DNA of 64,000 nucleotides from Enterobacteriaceae bacterium 89. GTDB taxonomy: Bacteria; Pseudomonadota; Gammaproteobacteria; Enterobacterales; Enterobacteriaceae. Each line of letters begins with the position of its first letter. Within the stretch, counting starts at the first letter, position 1. Positions 42,570-52,800 of this stretch are shown here, one piece after another. A model generated the notes under the pieces. The model did no database searches. It was not told the DNA's origin and saw nothing but the letters and a program-made list of their open reading frames with translations. The stretch is taken from NCBI GenBank assembly GCA_014156375.1, contig RQJH01000003.1, forward strand, positions 1-64,000, read 5' to 3'. Both the position numbers and the translations under genes were made by a program.

Positions 42570-43052
42570 ATGACTAAGAAAAAAGCCCACAAACCTGGAT
42601 CAGCCACCATCGCGCTGAATAAACGCGCCCGTCACGAATATTTTATTGAAGAAGAATTCGAAGCGGGCCTCTCGCTGCAAGGCTGGGAAGTCAAATCCCT
42701 GCGTGCGGGAAAGGCCAACATTGGCGACAGCTATGTGATTTTCAAAGACGGTGAGGCGTACCTGTTTGGTGCTAACTTCACGCCACTGGCCGTGGCTTCC
42801 TCGCATTACGTCTGCGATCCAACCCGCACCCGTAAACTGCTGCTGAATCAGCGAGAGCTGGACTCTCTGTACGGCAGCGTTAACCGCGATGGCTACACCG
42901 TGCTGGCCCTCTCCCTGTACTGGAAGAACGCCTGGTGTAAGGTGAAGATTGGCGTGGCGAAAGGTAAAAAACAGCACGACAAGCGTAATGATGCGAAAGA
43001 CCGCGAATGGCAGGTGGATAAAGCCCGTATTATGAAGCACGCCGGTCGTTAA
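42570..43052 (+). CDS. smpB: SsrA-binding protein SmpB
   Basis: SmpB binds tmRNA and carries it to stalled ribosomes for trans-translation. The protein is 160 residues, as in E. coli. It has an OB-fold barrel ([24 protein letters not shown]) and a basic C-terminal tail ([29 protein letters not shown]) that mimics the missing anticodon arm. In E. coli the tmRNA gene ssrA follows; here the bap locus follows and no tmRNA sequence is visible in the next 750 bp. Confidence 0.97.
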   Translation: MTKKKAHKPGSATIALNKRARHEYFIEEEFEAGLSLQGWEVKSLRAGKANIGDSYVIFKDGEAYLFGANFTPLAVASSHYVCDPTRTRKLLLNQRELDSLYGSVNRDGYTVLALSLYWKNAWCKVKIGVAKGKKQHDKRNDAKDREWQVDKARIMKHAGR

Positions 43053-43810
43053 GTCGTCCCTGGCTCCGGTAGCAGCAGCAACTCTGCCGGAGCTGAACAA
43101 CGCCCTCCCCCTCCCGTCTAAATTCTGCTGATAATAATTACGTAGCGAAATTTATTGCACACAATAAAAGAGTGTGGCTGTTTTTAGCGGGCCGCACCAG
43201 AATATATCATGCAACTTTTTTCCATTGCTTATTCATGTTTTCTAAATACCTCTTTGCTGAATTGAAAAAGCTGAAAATAGCTGGCAGAAATAAAAAGAAA
43301 ACACGATTTTCGTCACATTAATCCGTTGTATTAATCATTAACCCGGCTCATGATTTTTAGCCGCGCTTATGTGTTACCCGGCAACGCGCTTTTCACTATA
43401 ATTTCTATAATTCAATAGATTAAAGCTAAATCAGCGCTCACCCCCCTATTCTGCCTGTGACAAACAGGTCAGAGGACCTGATGTAAAAAGCCCTGAATAT
43501 TCAGATTGGCTAAATCATCGTTAACTCGTGCTTAATTTGCGCATTCTTTTGTTCCTGTCTATATCATGATCAGTGTGCGGTAAAATTAAACCGCTAAAAA
43601 TCAGGGGTTTTTATCTTAAGCTAATTGACTGTCACCATCTGCCGTCTCTTTTTTTCTTTTCTGCTTTTACGAGCAACGGATGCGCTCGCTTAAAATTTAA
43701 GATAAGGGTCAACCCATTTAAGGCATTAACTGCGGAAATACGTTTACCGTGCGAAATAGCGTTTGTTCGCAACAACGGTAACACCACTTTCTTTGAATGG
43801 AGTGATAACC
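43053..43810. other. AT-rich 758-bp region between smpB and bapA
   Basis: No convincing gene. It is much AT-richer than the flanks from about 43130 on, typical of an H-NS-silenced surface-gene promoter. Seen: a GCTCCGG/CCGGAGC hairpin at 43066-43095, just after smpB, without a T run. A perfect inverted repeat CAGGTC-agag-GACCTG lies at 43465-43480. Many TA-rich -10-like boxes occur. A 87-codon frame (43573-43836) overlaps the bapA start and has no recognisable features. No tmRNA gene is present. Salmonella bapA is CsgD dependent; I cannot define a CsgD site here. Confidence 0.6.
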
Positions 43811-46800
43811 ATGCGTCCTGTTGCCATTATTTCTGAATTGACTGGCGTCACCAGCAATGTTGAAACATCTGAGATCACCCTTACCTCTCCGTCCATCGTG
43901 AAGCTTCAGGTCGAGCGATCTGATATTGCCTCGATCACGCGATCCGGCCAGGACATGGTCATCAAACTGAATTCGGGCGAAACGGTTACCCTCAAGAATT
44001 TCTATGTCGCCAACTCCCAGGGCGCGAACCATCTGGTGCTGGAGGACAGCCACGGCGCGCTGTGGTGGGTACAGGACCCAGGCGAAGCCATGCATTTCCA
44101 GCAAATCGACAATTTCGATGCCTTTATGATTGGCGAAGGTCACTCTGAAGGCGGCGCAATCTGGCCGTGGGTGCTGGGCGGCGTGGCCGTGGCGGCAGGT
44201 ATTGGCATCGCTGCGGGCAGCGGCGGTGGCGGAGGCGGCGGTGGATCCGATCACAATAGTGGAAACGGAAATAACGGCAACGGCAATGGCAATGGCAATG
44301 GCAATGGCAATGGCAATGGCAATGGAAACGGCAATAATGGCGGGACGAACAACGATCCTCCTGCTGCGCCAACCAATCTTGCCGTCTCAGCCGATGGCAC
44401 CACGGTAACGGGTAAAGCCGAGGCCGGCAGTACCGTACAAGTTAAAGATCCCAACGGGAACGTGATAGGCACAGGCACCGCAGGCAGCGATGGGAGTTTC
44501 ACCATCACGCTCAACACGCCGCAGCTCAGCGGTGAGCAACTGTCCGTTAATGCCACTGATACAGGCGGGCATACCGGCCCTTCTGCGACGGTCGATGCAC
44601 CGAATGTTCCGGAACCAGCGATCCCGGTGATCACCAGCGTCCTGGACGATCATACCTCAGCCGTCATTGGTAATAATCAATACACTAACGACAACACCCC
44701 TGTCCTGAAGGGCACGGGCACGGCTGGCAGTACCATTCATATTTTCAGCAATGGTCACGAGATTGGTTCGGCAACCGTTGGCAGCGACGGCACCTGGAGC
44801 TTCCAGATAACCACCGCACTTGCCGATGGCCTGAATTCCTTCACCGCCATTGCCATTAACCTCAAAGGCTCGAGTATCGAATCCACCCACTTCAACATTA
44901 CCGTGGATACGATTGCTCCGGACGCGCCGGTACTGACGGCTGTGACCGATGATGTAGCACCTGTTGTTGGCTCGCTGCAGAACGGTTCCTTTACCAATGA
45001 CACCAAACCGACCTTTACCGGTACCGGTGAAGTGGGCGATACCGTTAAGTTCTACGACGGTCAAACCTTGATCGGCACCACTACCGTCGATTCCACCGGC
45101 CACTGGACCTTTACCCCGTCACAGCCGCTGAGTGAAGCCTCACACACCATTACCATCACCCAGACCGATCTTGCAGGAAACGTCAGTGCCACCACTACGG
45201 CCCCGACGTTCACCGTAGATACCACGCCGCCAGCAGCACCAGATATCACCAATGTGGCAGTCAACGGCGCATCGGTCAGCGGGACGGCAGAAGCCGGTAC
45301 CACCGTGTCGATTTACGACTCCAGCAACAATTTGCTGGGCTCGACAGTGGTCGGCAGCAACGGACAATTTACCATTACCCTCAATCCGGCCCAGACCGGC
45401 GGAGAGTCGCTGGAGGCTCGCATTCAGGATCAGGCGGGCAACGTCGGTAATCCGACCGACTTTGTCGCCTCGGATTCCGGTTTCCCTCCTCAGCCGATTA
45501 TCGTCAGCATCGATGACAACGTCCTGCCGGTCACGGGCACTGTCACCAACGGGGGCTTTACCAACGACAACACCCCAACGCTACACGGGACCTCTGTACC
45601 CTTCGCCACCATTATCATCAGCGATAACGGCGTGCAGTTATTACCCCCGGTCACTGCGGATGCTGGTGGTAACTGGACCTTCACCCCGTTCCCGCCTTTG
45701 ATGGACGGTGACCACAACTTTACCGCCACCGCCTATAACGGTATTGGCACCAGCGGTTCGTCCACCTCCTTCAACATTGATGTCGATACTGTGCCTCCGG
45801 TCCTGCAGAATCTTCAGGTCGTCAATCAGGGCACAACCCTGACGGGTAACACGGAGGCCGGTAGCACCGTGGTGGTCACCGACAGCCATGGGAATACGCT
45901 GGGTACCGGCGTTGCCGATCAGAGCGGCAATTTCAGCATTACGCTAAGCTCGCCAAAAACTAACGGTGAATCTCTGACGGTTGTCGCGACTGACAAAGCC
46001 GCGAACGCCAGTATCCCTGACACCTTCAACGCCCCGGATACCACTCCGCCAGCCCCACCAACCGGGCTTGCTGTCGGCGCAGACGGCCTTACCGTCAGCG
46101 GTCAGGCTGAACCGTTCAGTACCATCACGATTAAGGACAGCAGCGGCAACGTGCTGGGTATCGCCCAGACCAACAGCCTTGGCAACTTTGTCGTCCCGCT
46201 GAGCAGCCCTCAGCTTAACGGTCAGGGTCTGCTGGCGACGGCCACAGATGCCGCGCATAACACCAGCCTGCCAGCCAGCGTCGTAGCCCCGGATATCACC
46301 CCGCCGGATGCGCCAGATCATCTGCTGGTCAACGGCGTCGGAACAATCCTGACCGGCCATGCGGAAGCAGGCAGCACGATCACCGTTAAAGATCCCCTGG
46401 GCCACGTGATAGGCACCGGGAAAGCAGGGGCGGACGGACAGTTCAGCATTACGATTTCACCCGCTCAGGACAACGGGGAAACTCTCTCGGCAACGGCCAC
46501 CGATATGGCGGGTAACGTCAGCCTGCCGGGCTTTGCCCATGCGCCTGACATTACACCGCCGGAAATTCCGCTGATCCTTAACGTGGTCGATGACGTTCCG
46601 GGGATCGTTGGGACAGTGCCAAGCGGCGGTACCACCAACGATTCGCAGCCAACGCTTTCCGGTACGGCTGAGATCGGCTCCACGGTCAAGGTTTACGAAA
46701 ACGGCAATTATCTTGGCACTGCCAGCATTGACGGAACCGGCGTCTGGACGTTCACCCCATCCAGCCCGCTGTCGGAAGGCAGCCATCAGTTTATTGTTGT

Positions 46801-49800
46801 CTCCACCGATGCGGCAGGAAACTCCAGCTCGTCCGCGCCGTGGAACATTCTGGTGGATACCGTTCCGCCTCTGGTACCGGCGATCACCCTGGTTATTGAC
46901 GATGCGCCGGGCATCCTTGGCCCAATCGCCAACGGCGGGTTAACCAATGACAGCACGCCAACCGTCAGCGGCACCGGGCAGCCAGGCTCTACGGTGACCT
47001 TGTTTGATAACGGTGTACCGGTGACCAGCATTTTGCTGGATAGCTCGGGTACCTGGAGCCATACCTTTACCACTCCGCTGACCGGAACCAACCACTCGCT
47101 GACCGTGAATTCCAGCGACTTCTTCGGCAACACGTCGACCATGTCCACCGCGTGGACCTTTACCCTGGATACCGTTGCGCCGCTCGTCCCTCTGATCGTG
47201 GACGTTACCAACTCCGTTGGCGGCACTCTGCTTCCTAATGGGCTGACCAATGAAACCAAACCGCATCTGACCGGTACCGGGGAAGCGGGCTCGGTGGTCA
47301 CCATTTTCGATAACGGTAAACAAATTGGCCAGGTCACCGTCGACGGCAGCGGCAACTGGAGCTTCACCCCGCCGCTGGCGCTGGGCGATGGCAGCCATAC
47401 TTTGACGGCCAATGCCACGGATGCAGCAGGCAACGTCAGCCTGAATAGCAGTTTTGCGCTGATAGTGGACGCCACCGCACCTGCAGCTCCGCAGATTGTC
47501 TCGGCGAATATTACGGTCGGCGGTACGCCTGAAATGCTGCCCAACGGCAGCATCACCAATCAGACTGAACCGACAATCAAAGGCACCAGCGAAGCCAATG
47601 CCACCATCAGGATTTACGATAACGGTACCTATGTCACCAGCGTGCTGGCAGATGGCAGCGGGAACTGGAGCTACCTGCCAGGTACTCCGTTATCTAACGG
47701 CCTGCACGTTATTACCGTCACCGCGACCGATGCGGCAGGTAACGTCAGCCCGGCGTCCGGTGGATTCTCGGTCGATATCGACATCATCCCTCCGGCCACG
47801 CCGAATGCACCGCTGGTCAGCGATAACGTGCTGCCTGTAGTCGGCAATGTCGCCGACGGCGGGGCGACCAACGACACCACGCCAACCTTCAGCGGCACGG
47901 GTGAAATTGGCAGCACCATCACCATTTATAACGGCCTGGCCGTGCTGGGCACCACCACCGTCCTGGAAAACGGGACGTGGAGTTATACTCCTCCGCCATT
48001 TGCTAACGGCAACGTCCTGGTTATCACCACCACCGAAACTGACCTGGCAGGCAACATCAGCCTGCCATCGCCACCGGTGACGATCACCATCGACACCTCA
48101 GCGCCAGGTACGCCTACCATTGGTTTTGCCGATGATAATGTGGGCCCTGTCCAGCTTCCTCTGCTCAGCGGGGCGACAACCGACGACAACACCCCGCAGC
48201 TGCACGGCACCGCGGAGGCGTTCAGCACCGTGACCATCACCTACGGTGGAGTGGTTCTCGGCACCGCGACAGCGGATGCAGGTGGCAACTGGACTCTGCC
48301 ACTGACCAATAGCCTGCCTGACGGAAACTACACCTTTACCGCCGTGGCAACAGATAAAGCAGGCAATGCCAGCGGCCCTTCCAGCGACTTTAGCCTGACC
48401 ATCGAGACGGCCCTTCCGCAGGTACCGGTCGTGACGGCGATTGTCGATAACGTCCTGCCGCAGACCGGCAATCTGACCGATGGCTCGTTCACCAACGACA
48501 CCACGCTGGATATTTCCGGGACGGCGCAGAACGCTACTTCGGTCACGATTTACGACAACGGAGTGGCAATTGGTACCGTTGCGGTGGTCAACGGAAACTG
48601 GTCATTTACCACGCCTTCGTTGCTTGAAATTCAGCACAGCTTTACCTTTACGGCCACCAATGGCACCGGGAACGTCACCCTGCCGGATACACCGGTAATT
48701 ATCACCGTCGATCTGACACCGCCTCCGTCACCATTGATCCTCAACGTAGCCAATGATGGTGCCTCCGTCAGCGGTACGGCTGAAGCGTTCTCTACGGTCG
48801 TCATTAAAAACGCCAGCAATGTGGTGATTGGCCAGGGTACGGCGAATGCGCTGGGTATCTACACCGTCACGCTTTCTCCGGCACAAACCGGATCGCAGGA
48901 TCTGACGGCGGTGGCCGTCGACCGGGCGGGTAACGTCAGTGATCCAACCGACTTTGTCGCCTCGGGATCCGGCCTCCCGGACGTGCCGTCCATCACCCAA
49001 ATTCTGGATGACGTCGGCTCGGTGATCGGGCCTGTCGCCCCTGGCGGCAGCACTGACGACACCACGCCAACCCTGAGCGGGAAAGCGGATGCCGGTGCCA
49101 CGGTGCATATTTATATCGACGGAGTGCTGGCGAATTCCGTGCTTGCCGACGGCAGTGGTAACTGGAGCTTCACCTCTCCGGTGTTGCTTGAAGGACCTCA
49201 CAACTTCACGGTATCCGCCACCAACGGCGTGGGGACAGGCGCCCTCTCAGCCCCAACCACCATCGTGGTCGATCTGACCGCACCGGGCCTGCCAGTCATC
49301 GTGAGCGCACTTGACGACGTACCGGGGAATGTCGGCACGATCCTTAGCGGAGCGCTGACCAACGACACCCGGCCAACGCTCAACGGTAACAGCGAAGGCA
49401 ACGCCACGATCACCATTTACGATAACGGGGTGAAAATCGGCACGACTCAGGCAGATGGCAGCGGGATCTGGAGCTTCACGCCGTCGAGCGATCTCGGCAG
49501 CATATCGCATATCTTTACCGTGACCGCTACGGATGCGGCAGGTAATACCAGCCTGCCGTCTGCCAGCTTCACACTGAATATCGATGCCATTGCCCCGGGC
49601 ATGCCGTCTATCGTCAGCGTCACCAACGATAACCTGATTCCGGGTGTGAATGTCGGTATCGGTCAGGCCACTAACGACACCACTCCAGTGCTGAAAGGCA
49701 CGGCTGAGATTGGCAGTACGGTTAAGGTTTATGACGGCAGCACTCTGCTGGGAAGCACTGTTGCAGACGGTTCCGGTAACTGGACCTTCACCTTCCCTGT

Positions 49801-52800
49801 CGGCGTGACGCTGAACAACGGCAATCACAGTCTGACGGTCACCGCCACCGATCTGGCCGGAAACACCAGCGTGCCATCAACGGCGTTCCCGATAGTGATC
49901 GATACCATTGCGCCATCGGTGCCGACGCTGCTCTCTGTGGTTGACGACCAGCCCGGTGGCGTAGTCGGTGCCCTGGTGAATGGTCAGTTGACCAACGACA
50001 ACACCCCAACCCTGAGCGGGCGCGGTGAAATCGGCGCCACGGTGAAAGTCTATGCCGACGGTAATTTAGTGGGCAGCGCCGTCGTCGACGGCACCGGAGC
50101 CTGGAGCGTCACCACCTCCTCTCTGGCGGATGGCCCGCATATTTTAACCGTCAACCAGACCGATCCGGCAGGCAACATTGGCCTCAGCACCGGTGGATTC
50201 ACCGTCAACGTGGATGCCACCGCACCGAATGCCCCGGCGATCCTCTCCGTTGCCGATAACACCGCGCCGGTGATTGGTGTTGTCCCAAGCGGCGGCAGCA
50301 CTAACGAAACGTTCCCGGTCATTAGCGGCACAGGCGAGGCGGGCTCAACCATTACGCTGTACAACGGCTCTAACGTGCTGGGAACCACTGTCGTCAACGG
50401 CCTGGGGATCTGGAGCTTTACCCCGTCCAGCCCGCTGGCCGCAGGCACCTGGAACATCACGGCCACCGCAACGGATGCCGCAGGCAACACCGGCACGGCC
50501 TCTGGCTCGTACTCCTTCACCATCGACGTCACCGCGCCAAATGCTCCGGCGATCGTCACGGTGTTTGACGATCAGGGCTCGATCGTCGGAAACCTGGCTA
50601 ACGGTGCGGTAACGGATGACACCCGTCCGGCAATCAGCGGCACCAGCGAAGCCAACGCCACCATCAAGCTGTATGACAACGGCAGCCTGATCACCACTAT
50701 CACTGCCGACGGCAGCGGGAACTGGAGCTTCACCCCGGTCGGTGCGCTGTCCCAGGGTAGCCATGTCCTGACCGCCACCGCGACCGACGCCGCAGGTAAC
50801 GTCAGTCTGGCTTCCGGCAGCTTCACCTTTGTGGTGGACTCCGTCGCCCCACTGGCACCGGTGATCACCTCACTGAACGATGACGTATTGCCGGTCATCG
50901 GACCGGTGGTCGTCGGTGGCACCACCAACGACAACACCCCGACGTTAACTGGTACTGCTGAAGTCGGCGCTACGGTCAGGATTTATGACGGCGGCACCCT
51001 TGTCGGCACCGCCGTGGCCGACTCGCTCGGGGCGTGGATTATCACCACCTCACCGCTGTCGAATGGCACACATACCCTCACCGCCACCTCGACGGACGTC
51101 GCCGGTAACGTCAGCCTGCCTTCGCTGCCGTTTGGCTTCACCGTGGACAACGTGGCACCAAACACCCCTGTGCTGAGCTCGGTGGTGGATGATGTCGCAG
51201 GCGGCGTGGTCGGCGCGCTGACCAGCGGTCAGTTGACCAACGACAATCAGCCAACCCTGAGCGGCACCGCTGAGGCAGGCAGCACCATCAGCATTTATGA
51301 CGGTTCAACGCTGCTTGGCACCACAGTGGCAACGGGCGGCACCTGGACCTTCACCCCGCTCACCCCACTGGGCGACGGGACGCACGTTCTGACAGTTACC
51401 GCTACCGATGCGGCAGGCAACGTCAGTTCGCCAACCGCAGGCTTTACCGTGGTGGTGGATGCGACAGCACCGGTACTGCCGGTGATCACCAGCATTATTG
51501 ACCACGTTCCTAACTACGTCGGAGCGGTAGGCAACGGACAGTTCACCAACGACAGTCTGCCAACGCTGAACGGCACGGCGGAAGCCAACAGCAGCGTGAA
51601 GATTTACGACAACGGCACGCTGCTGACTACCGTAACGGCTAACGCCTCAGGCGCCTGGACGTGGACGCCAACGGTCGCACTGGGCCAGGGGACTCACAGC
51701 TTTACCGTGACCTCCACAGATGCAGCGGGCAACCTCAGCGTAACCTCGGTTCCGGCAGCGATTATTGTCGATACCGTCGCACCGGGATTACCTTCAGGAC
51801 TGCTGGTTAACGCCACCGGGACCCGCGTCACGGGGACTGCGGAAGCTAACAGCACCGTGACCATCACCAGCGCTACCGGTACCGTACTTGGCACGGCTAC
51901 GGCGGACGGCACCGGGGCCTTTACGGTCACGCTGTCTCCGGCGCAGACCATCGGCCAACCGCTGCTGGCCTTTGCTCAGGACAGGGCGGGTAACGTCGGG
52001 CTTTCCGTCGGCTTTACCGCTCCGGACACCCGCGTGCCGGATGCGCCGACCATCACCACCGTGGTGGACGATCAGGGCCTGTACACCGGGAATCTGACCA
52101 ACGGCCAGCTCACCAACGACGCCACGCCAACCCTGAACGGTACGGCGCAGGCCCTTGCGACCATCACTATCTACAACAACGGTGCGGTACTGGGGACCAC
52201 CACCGCCAACGCCCTCGGGATCTGGACGTTCACCCCGACCACCAACATTACCGAAGGGACACATCAGTTCACCGCCACGGCGACCAACGCTAACGGCACC
52301 GGCGCACCTTCCGGATCCTTCAGTATTCTGGTGGATACCACTGCGCCTAACACACCGTCGATCAGCATCAGCGCTGACGGCAGCACGCTGAGCGGTATGG
52401 CAGAAGCGAACAGCACCATTACGATCACTCTGCCAGGTGGAGCAGGTACGCTCACCACCGTCACCGGCAGCAACGGCACCTGGAGCCTCACCCTGCCAGT
52501 GCGTGAAATTGAAGGGCAGATCCTGAGCGCGACGGCGACGGACCAGGCAGGGAACACTTCTGGCTCCATCACCGTCACCGCGCCTGTTCTGCCGCTCGCC
52601 GCCTTTGACGACGTGCAGAATCTGGCGCTGACCTCCACCGCCACCACCAGCGTGCAGCACCTGACCAACTACGGCACCATGCTGGTTGGCGCACTGGGTA
52701 ACGTGGCTTCGGTACTCGGAAACGGCGTCGCGCAGGTACAGTTCAGCATCGATGCGGGCGGCTCAGGCGATGTCACCATCAACGCGGCGGCCACCGGGAT

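Noticed and set aside
43053-43810. Looked for tmRNA (ssrA) directly after smpB.
   Set aside because: Neither the GGGGCTGATTCTGGATTCG-type 5' end nor the tag-coding region is present.
43573-43836. An 87-codon frame in the bapA promoter region.
   Set aside because: No recognisable domain, poor start context, and it overlaps the bapA start; treated as non-coding.
46786-47559. Long antisense frames (up to about 290 codons) inside bapA and elsewhere.
   Set aside because: They follow from the repetitive GC-rich codon usage of bapA and have repetitive compositions that mirror the Ig modules.
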